From Fortiea sp. LEGE XX443 (GTDB lineage: Bacteria > Cyanobacteriota > Cyanobacteriia > Cyanobacteriales > Nostocaceae), in contig NZ_JADEXZ010000007.1 of assembly GCF_015206815.1 (NCBI RefSeq), positions 1 to 64,000 on the forward strand: a stretch of 64,000 nt of DNA, written 5' to 3'. The translations under genes and the position numbers were made by a program. The notes under the pieces are model-generated. The model had not been told where the DNA came from. It searched no databases and saw only the letters and a list, made by a program, of their open reading frames with translations. Positions 8,758-17,985 of the stretch are shown one piece after another (the stretch's first letter is position 1; every line of letters begins with the position of its first letter).

Positions 8758-9528
8758 AAAAGTTTTAAGGTTGGATTTAAATATTTGCTATGTGTTGCTT
8801 TGCACTTCGGTATTATGCCATCCTTCCTTTGGTAAAGAAAATCTATCGAGAGCTAGTTTATGTTTCTATCGTTGGATATATTTCGCTTGCTAGAGGATAA
8901 AAACTGAAGAATGTCACAGTCAATTTCTAGAGATTTTAAAGCCAATCTTAAATTAATCCTAATAATTTTGTTTTTTTAGATGTATCTTTAAAAGACTGTC
9001 AAGCTTTTTTGATACAAAATATCTAAAAAATTGAGTGTTTGTTGATATTCAGCCTCTTCAATAAAACCGAGATTTACCAGTCAAAAGCTTTACGTGTTGT
9101 GTCCTCATCCTAAATCAGGATTGCAACCTCTGATTGCTCTAGAGAATTGCTGTTTGGTTATGAGAGAATTTATAGAACTGTTAAAAAAAATCATAAATTC
9201 CATTTTTATGGTAATCATTAGCAGTAGATGAATTATGAGATTCAACTATTAAAACCAAATAATTTTGATGAAAACTATTGTTCTCAAGACAGATTAAGAT
9301 TAGTGATGAGCAACTTTCCCAAGTTTGCACCAAATTTTTGTTAATTTCTGGGATGAGCTAAGTTTTGAGAGAAGATTGCTAATTGCTGCTTGGATGTCTC
9401 ATACGGAGGATGAAGAAAGTTAAGAGTATTGAATACAAATGAATTTCAACATGGCTTAGTGGAATTGAGATTCTAGGCGATCGCTAATTTTAAACAAAAC
9501 TCGTAAGCAATTGACAGGTGTAGCAATT
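8758..9528. other. Long AT-rich intergenic region between divergent genes
   Basis: About 770 bp separate the amylase gene (minus) from the TerB-like gene (plus), so both promoters must lie here. I see no repeat, hairpin with T-run, or open frame of protein-like composition. The T-rich stretch around 8960-9020 is the only compositional feature. Confidence 0.5.
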
Positions 9529-10581
9529 ATGACTAAATATGACAAAGTTTTTAACTCACAAAAGACACTAGAAGAATCTTTAACACCCGAAGAAGCCGTA
9601 GCTGCGATCGCTGTGGTGACTGCAATTGCAGATTCTTCGGCTGAAGAAGTAGATCCAGAAGGTTTAGCAGGTATCCTGTGGGAATTTGAGGTTTTTGAAG
9701 AATACTCAGAAGATGAAATTATCGAAATCGTCGATAGACTCATCGGTATTGCAGAAGAAAAAGGGCTGAGTCCATTGTTTAATACCGCCAATGAATCGCT
9801 TACCGAAGATTTAGTACTAGATGGTTTTGCAGCTGGGGTAGTTGCACTTTTAGATGACGAAGAATTGATTATTCCTAATCAGAAACAGCCTTTTTTAAAA
9901 CAGTTACAAGAAGCCTTGGAACTCGAAGATGAAGAAGCAGACGAAATTGTTAAGGAAATAATTGCTGCCTTTCAAGCAGCAGGAAATGAAGAATACTTAG
10001 ATGATGAAGATGATACAATTACTGTAGAAGAATATACCGAAGATATCTATGAATCGCCCCTAGGAAATTTTACAGTCCCCATTCCCGTTGACCCAGAGCA
10101 AGGCGGTAAGATTCAAACACAAGAAGGAGTAGTCGGATTTTCTGATGACTTTGGTACTTTGCTACGGATCGATTATTATCCCGTACCTCCAGAACAGTTA
10201 GCAGAACTAGAATCTCAAGGACAGGAAGAATATCTGCAATCTATAGTAGTCGAAAAGTATGTACCACAAGCAATTTTTGCCAATGTAGCAGATGCTCAAG
10301 TCAAGTATAGTGAGTATCTAGAAGACATGTTTGAAGGAGCATACTACGCCTTAGTTGATATGCCTAAAGGTTCAACTATGTCTCAACAAGAAAATAATGG
10401 CACTTCTACTAGATTGGATGCTTACCGAGGACTGCTTGCCTTTATTAATGGTGAGTTTTTATATATAGTTAGCAATCAACGCAGCTTTTTAAATGGCGAA
10501 ATACCTAATGATATCGCCGAAGAAGCTGAATATATCAAGGATAATATTTTGTCCTTTGTTGAAACTATAGAGTTCAGTTAG
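9529..10581 (+). CDS. TerB-like acidic protein with extra C-terminal domain
   Basis: The ATG at 9529 (MTKYDKVF) is preferred over the upstream TTG at 9511; product 350 aa. The first roughly 150 residues are helical and extremely acidic (EEAVAAIAVVTAIADSSAEE, later DDEELI), matching the tellurite-resistance TerB-like helical fold with metal-binding acidic residues. After a DDED linker near 160-170, a different domain of about 180 residues follows (SPLGNFTVPIPVDPEQGG onward), mixed alpha/beta, which I do not recognise. No signal peptide or membrane segment is seen. TerB-like proteins are linked to stress and envelope processes; the function here is unknown. Confidence 0.75.
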   Translation: MTKYDKVFNSQKTLEESLTPEEAVAAIAVVTAIADSSAEEVDPEGLAGILWEFEVFEEYSEDEIIEIVDRLIGIAEEKGLSPLFNTANESLTEDLVLDGFAAGVVALLDDEELIIPNQKQPFLKQLQEALELEDEEADEIVKEIIAAFQAAGNEEYLDDEDDTITVEEYTEDIYESPLGNFTVPIPVDPEQGGKIQTQEGVVGFSDDFGTLLRIDYYPVPPEQLAELESQGQEEYLQSIVVEKYVPQAIFANVADAQVKYSEYLEDMFEGAYYALVDMPKGSTMSQQENNGTSTRLDAYRGLLAFINGEFLYIVSNQRSFLNGEIPNDIAEEAEYIKDNILSFVETIEFS

Positions 10582-10585
10582 ATAT

Positions 10586-11140
10586 TCATTCGTTACTTGT
10601 CAAAAAAGTAAACTCCGATTTAATTTTCCATTGCTTACCATCATGAAGCAATAGCGTTAACTTGTCGGCAGTAAATTCAGAATGCAGCTGACGATTTTCA
10701 AATTCCTGCCAAGCTGCTTGAAAATTCTGTCGGGTTAAATCTCGAAACGCAACTGTCATATGCGGCGCAAAAGGACGCTTTTTACCAACCTCATCCACAA
10801 TTCCTAAGCTGGTTTCTATGTGCATCATTAAATCTGCTTGCAAAGTCAAAAGTTCTTGACTTCTCACCACATCAATATATATGACGTGGTGAGCAAAAGC
10901 ATTAAAGCCGTCGAGGGTTACTAGTAGTGACTTTTGTTGGTTAGCAAACTTTCTTAAAGTTACTTCTAAGGAGGATAACTTATCATCTGCCCATGCAAAC
11001 GGCGGTTGCAGCGTAATGTGTAGCGGTGATTTTTGCGCGTGACGGCTGGCGTAGCAATCAGCAAAGTACTGTTTGATTTCGTTAGCATACGCCTGAATGT
11101 CTTGCGGCGGCAGCAAGGCGACAAAAAAACGGCTCATCAT
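10586..11140 (-). CDS. 2'-5' RNA ligase-like 2H phosphoesterase family protein
   Basis: The 184-aa protein carries the two HxT motifs of the 2H superfamily: LHITLQPP near residue 42 and FAPHMTVAFRD near residue 126. These bind the 2'-5' or cyclic phosphate in ThpR-type cyclic phosphodiesterases that act on RNA ends. Length is normal for the family. The ATG at 11140 may be replaced by the next Met without consequence. It converges with the TerB-like gene only 4 bases away. Confidence 0.85.
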   Translation of the reverse strand: MMSRFFVALLPPQDIQAYANEIKQYFADCYASRHAQKSPLHITLQPPFAWADDKLSSLEVTLRKFANQQKSLLVTLDGFNAFAHHVIYIDVVRSQELLTLQADLMMHIETSLGIVDEVGKKRPFAPHMTVAFRDLTRQNFQAAWQEFENRQLHSEFTADKLTLLLHDGKQWKIKSEFTFLTSNE

Positions 11141-11287
11141 GGGATTACAAGACTCAAAAAATACTATTGATTATTCTGACTTCTAAACAACTTTGGCTTC
11201 AAGATTGTACCGCCAACGTCTGCGGGGAATGCCCAGAAAATATTACAACTAGATAGTTGAGCGTACAAAAGCGAGGTATTCAGCAAA

Positions 11288-11554
11288 ATGCCGTGGTTTG
11301 TAAAGATAGAAGCAGGTAAAGTCGATAAAACCATCTTTGACCAATATATACCCGCCCACAAAGCCTATGTGCAGGAGTTAATTGCCAAAGGACATCAAGC
11401 CAAAACAGGCTATTGGGCAAAAATGGGAGGCGGAATGTTACTGTTTGAAGCCGCTTCTATGGATGAAGCACAAGCAATTATCGCTCTTGACCCCTTGGTA
11501 AAAAATGGCTGCGTCAACTACCAGCTTTACGAATGGAAAATTGTTGTCGAGTAG
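11288..11554 (+). CDS. YciI family protein
   Basis: An 88-aa protein, MPWFVKIEAGKVDKTIFDQY and so on, with the YciI-like ferredoxin-like fold pattern: an early His (PAHKAYVQEL) and a central GGGMLLFEAASMDEAQAII block typical of these dimeric alpha/beta-barrel proteins. Family members are small cytosolic proteins with poorly known, possibly enzymatic, roles. It lies just upstream of the SRP RNA gene on the same strand. Confidence 0.85.
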   Translation: MPWFVKIEAGKVDKTIFDQYIPAHKAYVQELIAKGHQAKTGYWAKMGGGMLLFEAASMDEAQAIIALDPLVKNGCVNYQLYEWKIVVE

Positions 11555-11590
11555 GACACAATTACGGACTTTTAGTGTTATGATTTCGTT

Positions 11591-11688
11591 AGACCTGGAT
11601 CTATGCGACTGCAACGCCTAAACCTTGTCAGAACCGGAAGGTGGCAGCAACACGGGATGCTTGTGGTAGGCTTAGTCTCCGGGTCGCC
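11591..11688 (+). ncRNA. ffs: Signal recognition particle RNA (4.5S-type)
   Basis: The stretch contains the conserved SRP domain IV hairpin: CTTGTCAGAACCGGAAGG, then TGGCAGCAACACGGGA, matching the GGAA tetraloop and the internal loops that bind Ffh. The outer ends pair: GACCTGGA at 11592-11599 with TCCGGGTC at 11678-11685, giving a hairpin of about 95-100 nt. GCCT and AGGC further inside continue the stem. A T-run follows (CCCTATTTTT), fitting a terminator. Ends are approximate by a few bases. Confidence 0.9.
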
Positions 11689-11713
11689 CTATTTTTAGGA
11701 GCGATCAGCAGCG

Positions 11714-12097
11714 ATGCCTGGTTTTGGAGATATTGTACAAAAAGCTTTTTACCTCGGTGTTGGTCTAGCTTCTTACGCGGGTGAGAAGGCGGGAGGAAAA
11801 TTAGCCGAACTGCGATCGCAAGTCCAAAAACTGGCAGATGAAATGGTAGCGCGGGGCGAAATGAACACAGAAGAAGCCCGCCGCTTCGTTGAAGATATGA
11901 TGACCCAAGCGCAACAGCCACCCACAACTGCTGACACTTCTGCAAGAACAACTGCTTCTGAACCTCGTCGCATCGAAATCCTAGAGGAAGATGAAGCGCC
12001 AACCGTAAAAGAAACCTCAACTGAGAATGTGGATGACTTGCGCGACCAAGTGCTAAAACTGCAAGAAGAGTTGAAAAGACTGCAACGCGATCAATAA
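11714..12097 (+). CDS. Phasin-like family protein (127 aa)
   Basis: The protein begins MPGFGDIVQKAFYLGVGLAS and continues with amphipathic helices (KLAELRSQVQKLADEMVARG), a Pro/Thr-rich linker at about 68-100, and a C-terminal coiled coil (DDLRDQVLKLQEELKRLQRD). This is the layout of small proteins called phasin-like in cyanobacteria. Phasins coat storage granules, but binding to such granules has not been shown for this subgroup, so that role is uncertain. It starts 25 bp after the SRP RNA and may share its promoter. Confidence 0.7.
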   Translation: MPGFGDIVQKAFYLGVGLASYAGEKAGGKLAELRSQVQKLADEMVARGEMNTEEARRFVEDMMTQAQQPPTTADTSARTTASEPRRIEILEEDEAPTVKETSTENVDDLRDQVLKLQEELKRLQRDQ

Positions 12098-12255
12098 ACA
12101 GCAGTTTTTACCTCCAGCGTCAGCAATAAACAGCACTTGGACGTGATGTGAAACCCAAAAACTTGATAAGATACATTGCCTAGAATGTATTAATGTACTT
12201 GAATTTGGGTGGCTCTCAGCATCCTAACTTCATAGCCAGCAAGAGCGTCAAATTT

Positions 12256-12651
12256 ATGGAAGAATGGCAAAAAGATTTAATGGGAATCGTAGAGACAGTG
12301 GCCGAGGAAGTAGATCGCTTCTTTCAAGGAATAAATGAAATGGTTGATAGCTTTTTTGACCTCACAGAAGAATTGACTGAGCAAGTACAGAATGACATTG
12401 CTACTGAAGTAGAACAATACTTACAAGAGATATCTGCACCCTTCTTAGAAATTTATTGGGAATTAGAAGATGTAGTTGCAGATGTAGATTCGGGTTTTCC
12501 CTATGCAGTTGAAGCTACAGCAGAACAAAATTCAGCCTGCATCGGTTGTACAAACTACCACGGTCAAGTTTATGGTGGTAATTTATTAGTCTGTGCCATG
12601 CACCCCAGCGGCTGGGATGATCAAAACTGTCCCGACTGGGAACAAGAGTGA
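12256..12651 (+). CDS. Conserved protein with coiled N-terminus and four-Cys C-terminal module
   Basis: The ATG at 12256 (MEEWQKDLMGIVETVAEEVD) is preferred to the ATG at 12193, whose extra 21 residues look unlike a family start; product 131 aa. The N-terminal 90 residues are acidic helices that probably self-associate. The C-terminal 40 residues hold ACIGCTNYHG, VCAMHP and NCPDWE: CxxC, then C, then CPxWE. This could bind zinc or an iron-sulfur cluster. The tail resembles that of the MBL-fold protein at 2304-3974. Function unknown. Confidence 0.7.
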   Translation: MEEWQKDLMGIVETVAEEVDRFFQGINEMVDSFFDLTEELTEQVQNDIATEVEQYLQEISAPFLEIYWELEDVVADVDSGFPYAVEATAEQNSACIGCTNYHGQVYGGNLLVCAMHPSGWDDQNCPDWEQE

Positions 12652-12766
12652 AAAGGCAAAAGAAATAATGCTCATACTATCAGCTTTTGTCCAATTTTAG
12701 ATGGGAGCTTAGTTTATGCTGCACTGTATTATTATTAAGGCAAAAATCACAAAGGACTGATAACAA

Positions 12767-13165
12767 ATGACCAATGATACATCAGAAGTAAAGTATGGCG
12801 AACGCAACATTGCAGAAGGAAATTTAATTACCTTTCCCAATCCGCGGGTGGGTAGGCGATATGATGTCAATATTACTTTGCCGGAATTTACCTGTAAATG
12901 TCCGTTTTCCGGCTATCCTGACTTTGCCACAATTTATATCACATACATACCAGATGAACGGGTAGTGGAATTGAAGGCCTTGAAGCTTTACATTAACAGT
13001 TACCGCGATCGCTATATATCTCACGAAGAATCGGCAAATCAAATTCTAGATGACATGGTTGCAGCCTGTGATCCTCTAGAAATTACCGTTAAAGCAGATT
13101 TTTCTCCTCGTGGGAATGTGCATACAGTAATTGAAGTCCGCCACCAAAAAGCATCAGCGGCTTAA
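12767..13165 (+). CDS. queF: NADPH-dependent 7-cyano-7-deazaguanine reductase (preQ1 synthase)
   Basis: The 132-aa product is the short, single-domain QueF that reduces preQ0 to preQ1 in queuosine biosynthesis. The catalytic Cys lies in FTCKCPFSGYPDFA, followed by VELKALKLYINSYRD and HEE, the usual substrate-binding motifs, and a C-terminal PRGN block. It is close to the size of other short QueF proteins. No preQ1 riboswitch was recognised in the 115-bp leader. A hairpin overlaps its stop codon (13149-13178). Confidence 0.95.
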   Translation: MTNDTSEVKYGERNIAEGNLITFPNPRVGRRYDVNITLPEFTCKCPFSGYPDFATIYITYIPDERVVELKALKLYINSYRDRYISHEESANQILDDMVAACDPLEITVKADFSPRGNVHTVIEVRHQKASAA

Positions 13166-13178
13166 TTCGCTGATGCTT
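13149..13178 (-). terminator. Hairpin overlapping queF stop; likely terminator for ccs1
   Basis: AAGCATCAGCG at 13149-13159 and CGCTGATGCTT at 13168-13178 form a perfect 11-bp stem with an 8-base loop. On the minus strand the stem is followed by TTTTTGG, so it can terminate ccs1 transcripts coming from 13293. On the plus strand it is followed by A-rich sequence, so it is weaker for queF. The left arm lies inside the queF coding end. Confidence 0.6.
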
Positions 13179-13292
13179 AAAAATAAATATATTTATAGCA
13201 ATAACCAAGGTAATTAGGATATCGGCAGATGAGAGAACTTAAAAACTAAAAGGCTTTTAACCCTATCACCTGTAACCTGTAACCTATCACCT

Positions 13293-14678
13293 CTAAATCA
13301 CTAGTGCTGTTGACTGTGAATTATTCAGCCCATTTAAAATCTCCAACACTTCTCTTTCAAAAGCAACTTGAGCGCGATTAGTTTTACCACCGACATACAA
13401 GCGATCATCTTTTTGTAATGCCCAAATTTGGGAGTGGGAAAAGTAACTCATTACCACACCCGCCATCAGAATGGCAAACCCGCCGTAGACAATTGGTATA
13501 CCAGGGTCAGATTTGATTTGTAAGCCTGTGCTACCAATAATGTCTAAAATTTTTAAGTTCGTTCCATTAACTTCGGCTGCCATACCAGTACGCACAGTGG
13601 TAATTAATTGACCTTTGGCATCGTAAATTAATACCATGCCTTGCAAGTCTCTCGCTATCAAAGACACACCCTCACTCAAATCTGGTTTGGTAGGAAGCCA
13701 AGTTCCCCAGATACGTCCTTTTCCTTGATCGGGGGTTTTCAACTCCGCCATTGGTAGCTTGAATACGGGGCTGTTATTGAATTGAAAGCGAATACCTGAG
13801 ATTCCCCAATCTGCTTGATAGAAAGTTACGCCACGATAACGTAAAGGCTGATTCACAAAAATCTTCTTGTGGTCAACTTCTTTGCCTTCGTTATCTAAAA
13901 CTGACATATCTGAATAAAATTGGTCAATACCGCCAGAGGGCGTATAGTCAATCCAAAAACGATTGACGCGCATCGACCAATCTTCTAAGTGTTTGGTGTT
14001 TGACCAAGGGCCAGCATTTATGATGTTTTTCACCTGGAATGTGTCGCCACTAGCAATGCGTTCATTGGCGGCAAATCCAGTCATTGACCCCCAAATTGCC
14101 CCCACAAGAATGGTGACAATGCCGATATGCACGATAATTGGGCCAATACGTCCCACTATTCCCTTGCGGGCGTAGAGGATATTATCTTTGTCTTGAAAAA
14201 TTTTATAACGACGATTTTGCAATAATTGACTGAGAGTATCTAAAGAACCAGTATCTAATTCTGCACTTAAAGCTAATTTTTGAAATTGCCGGGGTTCTTC
14301 GTAATATTTCCAGCGTTGAGCAGCTTTTAAGGCTGGTAATTGACGAGTGAAAGTACAAGCGCTCAGACTACTACCAAACAAGATTAGTAATGCGTTAAAC
14401 CACCAAGTATGATATACGCGGTTTAAACCAACTATGAGGATAACTTTCCAAGTCAAGAAACCAAACAAAGCCGGATGTTCTGGGTAGTTAGTTCGATAGA
14501 AACTGACTGACTCATCTTGTTCAATCACAGTACCGCTAACACTGAACAAAGCAATGATTAAGAATAATGCGATCGCCAAGCGTAAGTCTGTTAGTACAGG
14601 TAAAACTTCTTTGCGAATGAATCGCCAAGGTGCTGACAACCAACTTGATTCTGTAGACGCTGAATTATCTAAAGTCAT
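13293..14678 (-). CDS. ccs1: Cytochrome c biogenesis protein Ccs1/ResB
   Basis: The 461-aa protein belongs to the ResB/Ccs1 family, which works with CcsA in the thylakoid membrane to attach heme to apocytochromes c and f (system II). It has N-terminal transmembrane segments (about 30-55 and 70-110), a third near 170-200 ([20 protein letters not shown]), a large lumenal domain (about 205-395) and a last segment near 400 ([16 protein letters not shown]). The His in VHIG is the likely heme-relay residue. It follows ccdA by 3 bases in the same operon. CcsA itself is not in the window. Confidence 0.92.
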   Translation of the reverse strand: MTLDNSASTESSWLSAPWRFIRKEVLPVLTDLRLAIALFLIIALFSVSGTVIEQDESVSFYRTNYPEHPALFGFLTWKVILIVGLNRVYHTWWFNALLILFGSSLSACTFTRQLPALKAAQRWKYYEEPRQFQKLALSAELDTGSLDTLSQLLQNRRYKIFQDKDNILYARKGIVGRIGPIIVHIGIVTILVGAIWGSMTGFAANERIASGDTFQVKNIINAGPWSNTKHLEDWSMRVNRFWIDYTPSGGIDQFYSDMSVLDNEGKEVDHKKIFVNQPLRYRGVTFYQADWGISGIRFQFNNSPVFKLPMAELKTPDQGKGRIWGTWLPTKPDLSEGVSLIARDLQGMVLIYDAKGQLITTVRTGMAAEVNGTNLKILDIIGSTGLQIKSDPGIPIVYGGFAILMAGVVMSYFSHSQIWALQKDDRLYVGGKTNRAQVAFEREVLEILNGLNNSQSTALVI

Positions 14679-14681
14679 AGG

Positions 14682-15422
14682 TTACAAACTGCCAAACGGA
14701 ATGCGAGAAATTAGAGAAAAGACACCAAAGCCTACCAAAAGCGCCCCGCTAACTGGGTTAATCCAGCCAGACCAGCGACGCAACTCTAGCAGTTTTTTGA
14801 TCGCAGCGGTAAAAGTACCTGCCAAAATTAATGGTGCTACATACCCTGCTGTATAAGAAAGTAACAAAACAGCGCCTAAAATTAAGTCTTGTGTGCTGGC
14901 TACCCAAGTTAACAAACTGGCTAAAACAGGTGTGCTACAAGGAGAGGCTACTAAGCCGAAAGTCAATCCGATAAAGTAGGAACGTACTCCTGGTGGCAAA
15001 TCTTCGGAAATCCAATTCGTCTCGCCTAAAGAAGGAAATTGTATGGGCAAAGCTTCTAGTAAGTTCAACCCCATAATAATGGCGATGACACTGACGATAA
15101 TTGGCAAACCAATTCCTATTTGTCCGTAGACTTTGCCCACTAAAGCCGCTATTACACCCATGCCGGCGAGGGTAGTTGCCAATCCTAAAGCAAACCAAGT
15201 TGACTGGGCTGCTGCTTGCAGTCGACTTTTTGTTTCATAGCCCCCAATGTAACCAATGGTAATTGGTAGCATCGACAACATACAGGGAGTCAAGCTAGTG
15301 ATTAAGCCAGCCGTAAAAATAACCCCAATACTCAACAAGCTCAGGTGTGTTAGTTGGTTAGTAACTAGGGTGTTAGCAAATTGTTCGAGTTCGTAAATTC
15401 GAGTTTGTAGAGTCTCCAACAT
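14682..15422 (-). CDS. ccdA: Cytochrome c biogenesis protein CcdA (thiol-disulfide membrane transporter)
   Basis: The 246-aa membrane protein has about six transmembrane helices and the two conserved reducing-power cysteines: SLTPCMLSMLPIT near residue 47 and VASPCSTPVL near residue 160. CcdA carries electrons from stromal thioredoxin across the membrane to keep apocytochrome cysteines reduced, the step before heme attachment by Ccs1/CcsA. It is the first gene of a two-gene unit with ccs1. Confidence 0.93.
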   Translation of the reverse strand: MLETLQTRIYELEQFANTLVTNQLTHLSLLSIGVIFTAGLITSLTPCMLSMLPITIGYIGGYETKSRLQAAAQSTWFALGLATTLAGMGVIAALVGKVYGQIGIGLPIIVSVIAIIMGLNLLEALPIQFPSLGETNWISEDLPPGVRSYFIGLTFGLVASPCSTPVLASLLTWVASTQDLILGAVLLLSYTAGYVAPLILAGTFTAAIKKLLELRRWSGWINPVSGALLVGFGVFSLISRIPFGSL

Positions 15423-15752
15423 GGCATATTTTCGAGGTGTAAATGCTTGGTATGCTTGAATTTTAGCTTACTTCCTAGGCTGGGAGAGGAAAAGGAAATG
15501 GGGCAGAGGGCAAGTTCGTAATTCGTAATACTTCTCTACGAGAGGCTGCGCCAACGGCTGCGCTCAGTACAAGTTCGGAATTCGGAATTTATGACAAAAA
15601 CATGATAATTACGGATATTTATAAGTAAATTTCATCAATAGCACTACAATTAAATACTTAATAATTTCCTAAGTTTCCTGAAAGGAATCTGGGGAAGGAA
15701 GAGTTCAATTTTCCATCCCCCCTTCGTGAGTAATTGACGAAATCAACTTATA
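15423..15752. other. Spacer with small dispersed repeats
   Basis: The 330-bp gap upstream of ccdA contains short repeats: GTTCGTAATTCGTAATAC, a palindromic block CTCTACGAGAGGCTGCGCCA and GTTCGGAATTCGGAATTT. These are the kind of small dispersed elements common in Nostoc genomes. No gene seen. Confidence 0.6.
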
Positions 15753-16649
15753 TCATGCTACAGAGATGGTTTTCATCTCGTTTTTGACCAATTCAGGAAT
15801 CTGGGAAGGACGTTCAGCCACAGGAACTCCCGCTTCTTTTAACGTTGCTAATTTACTTTGTGCTGTACCAAAATTAGGGTCACGGCCAATAACTGTAGCT
15901 AAAGTTCCTGTTTGTTGCCAATTTTTGATTGGTGGTGCTTGTCTACCAGCAATGTAGGCAATTACTGGTTTATCGATCGCCTCAGTAATATATCGCGCTG
16001 CTGCTTCTTCACTGCCGCCGCCTGGTTGACCGACTAAAACGATCGCCTCTGTATTTTCATCTTCATCCAGAATTTGCAACCATTGTAAAAATGATGAACC
16101 AACAATCGCATCGCTCCCAATACTGACACTAATTGATTGTCCTAAACCAGCTTTGGTTAATTCCCTGGCGACTTCGTAGGTGAGGGTACTGCTGCGGCTA
16201 ACAATTCCCACGGAACCAGGGGTATAAAATTCGCTGGGCTGAGTTCCTAAAAGAATTTTCCCTGGGACGACGATCCCCGGACTATTAGGCCCGATAATCA
16301 GAGTTTCACAAGCTTCGGCTTTGCGAAGTAATTGCACCATATCCAAAGGGGGCATCCCTGCCGAGATAATAATAATCTGGCGAATATTAGAGGCGATCGC
16401 TTCTAAGGCTGCATCTAAGACTTGGTAGGGGTGAACACAAATAATTGTTGTGTCAATTGTGCCGAACTGCGCCACCACCTCTTCAACTAAATCGAAAACA
16501 GGCAAATTGTATTTTTGCTGTCCACCACAACCGGGATCGACACCAGCAACCAAATTTGTACCATAAGCTTTCATTTGCACAATATTAGTTGCTGATATAA
16601 ATTCACTGAAACCTTGAATGATTACTTTACTGTCTGGTGTTAAGTTCAT
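15753..16649 (-). CDS. Succinyl-CoA ligase alpha-subunit-like protein lacking the phospho-histidine
   Basis: The 298-aa product aligns over its full length with SucD: a CoA-binding N-terminus (VIIQGF, then PVFD), GPNSPGIVVPG, and SRSSTLTYEV. In SucD the phosphorylated His sits in KRMGHAGA; the matching stretch here is KNWQQTGT, with Gln at 246. The Glu that supports phospho-His (MIGEIGG) is Gln at 208 (LVGQPGG), and the Cys of GPNCPG is Ser. Four residues are inserted after the His position. So it may be a non-catalytic or altered subunit. The beta-like gene lies upstream with a 106-bp gap filled with repeats. Annotation as sucD should be treated with care. Confidence 0.75.
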   Translation of the reverse strand: MNLTPDSKVIIQGFSEFISATNIVQMKAYGTNLVAGVDPGCGGQQKYNLPVFDLVEEVVAQFGTIDTTIICVHPYQVLDAALEAIASNIRQIIIISAGMPPLDMVQLLRKAEACETLIIGPNSPGIVVPGKILLGTQPSEFYTPGSVGIVSRSSTLTYEVARELTKAGLGQSISVSIGSDAIVGSSFLQWLQILDEDENTEAIVLVGQPGGGSEEAAARYITEAIDKPVIAYIAGRQAPPIKNWQQTGTLATVIGRDPNFGTAQSKLATLKEAGVPVAERPSQIPELVKNEMKTISVA

Positions 16650-16755
16650 AAAAAGTATGAAGTATGAAGTGTGTACTGCTAAAGCAGAACCCGCAGGGTA
16701 GTATGAAGCATCTATTTTTTTACCTTTAGCCTTAAGACTTCATCCTGTATAGTTC

Positions 16756-17985
16756 TTAGCCTTTAGCCTTTAGAGATTGATAAGCGGTTGACTTGGTAAG
16801 ACGAACAGCTTGCGCTACAGCTTCGTCTAAATCTTCTACCAATACCAATTCACCTTGATTTTCTAATGTGGCTAATAAATCTTTGGCAACATTCAACTCA
16901 GAACCAGCCAGTCTGATAACCAGGTGAGGAACCTGAGACTCCCGGCGACGACTGCGGCTGCTATGAGTGCGTTCAATTTCACTACTATGATCTTGAATAA
17001 ATTTGACAATGACTTGTGCAAGTGCGTCGGCTTGGGGAACACTACCGAGGAAGTTAATCAGGATTACTTGAATGCTTTTGTCAGCAGCGAAGAGGTTCAT
17101 ACCTTTAGCCAGGCGATCGCAAAAACTTGTCGGTGAGGTATCGGTCAAAAAACCATGTCGCAGATTTAAAGGATTACTTGGTTTACCTCCAGCGCTGACG
17201 ACTAAATCAAAGGTAGCCATAATCGAACCAGCACCATTACCTAAAATTCCGATTTTGCCTTGTGTTTCTCCACTGTTCCAGTCTTTTAATTTGCCGTTAG
17301 TTTGGTTGCTGCTGTGACGTTTACTAATTTTTGCTGCCAATTCGGCAAGTTCTGGATGACGACCAATAGCCCGTTCGTTAATGCTGACTTTACCATTTAG
17401 CGCCATCACTTCATTCGCAGTATTGACTGCTAAAGGATTAATTTCTACTAAATCTAGGTCTTTTTGGATAAATAACTCATACATTTTTTCGACAACGTTG
17501 CTGACTGACTGCATGAGCGTACCTTGCAGACCCATTTTTAAAGCCAGTCGCCGCGCATAAAAAGGAGAAAATTCTTGTTCTACAACTACATACTGCAATT
17601 TTTCCCCTGCTGCTTCCCAATCAATATCCGCTTCTTTACAACCTAAAAGTATTGGTCTGGAAACAGCAGTATCTAAAACTACCGCTAGGTAAAATTCTTG
17701 TTTACTATCATATCTAGTTTCTGCTAATAAAACTTCTGGTAACTCACCCCAAATTGACAAATTAAAAATAGTTTGGGCTGCGGCGATCGCATCAATGGTT
17801 GTTTCGACAATCCTGACTCCCCCAGCGTGTATCCTTTCACCCGCATACACTTGGGATTTCAGGACAATTGGGTAGCGAATTTTTAACCGCTTGAGATCAG
17901 TCGGATGATCTATCCTTTGGGAAGGCAATACCGGGATGCCTATTTTAGCAAACCATTCTTTAACTTGATACTCTAATAAATCCAT
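16756..17985 (-). CDS. Succinyl-CoA ligase beta-subunit-like ATP-grasp protein, divergent
   Basis: The 409-aa protein has the SucC layout: an ATP-grasp N-terminus (MDLLEYQVKEWFAKIGIP), VLKSQVYAGERIHAGGV, DLVEINPLAV near 180, and a C-terminal ligase_CoA domain with GILGNGAGSIMATFDLV. Several motifs differ from enzymes of known activity: GGRGKAGG is GERIHAGG, the LDVGGGA loop is LNLRHGF, and NIFGGI is NFLGSV. An RSRRRES-like insertion occurs near 350. Paired with the alpha-like gene, it may form a complex with different or no ligase activity. The 17986-18867 gap carries its promoter. Confidence 0.75.
   Translation of the reverse strand: MDLLEYQVKEWFAKIGIPVLPSQRIDHPTDLKRLKIRYPIVLKSQVYAGERIHAGGVRIVETTIDAIAAAQTIFNLSIWGELPEVLLAETRYDSKQEFYLAVVLDTAVSRPILLGCKEADIDWEAAGEKLQYVVVEQEFSPFYARRLALKMGLQGTLMQSVSNVVEKMYELFIQKDLDLVEINPLAVNTANEVMALNGKVSINERAIGRHPELAELAAKISKRHSSNQTNGKLKDWNSGETQGKIGILGNGAGSIMATFDLVVSAGGKPSNPLNLRHGFLTDTSPTSFCDRLAKGMNLFAADKSIQVILINFLGSVPQADALAQVIVKFIQDHSSEIERTHSSRSRRRESQVPHLVIRLAGSELNVAKDLLATLENQGELVLVEDLDEAVAQAVRLTKSTAYQSLKAKG

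Noticed and set aside
12652-12766. Possible preQ1 riboswitch upstream of queF
   Set aside because: No stem with the conserved C-rich loop and A-rich tail was found.
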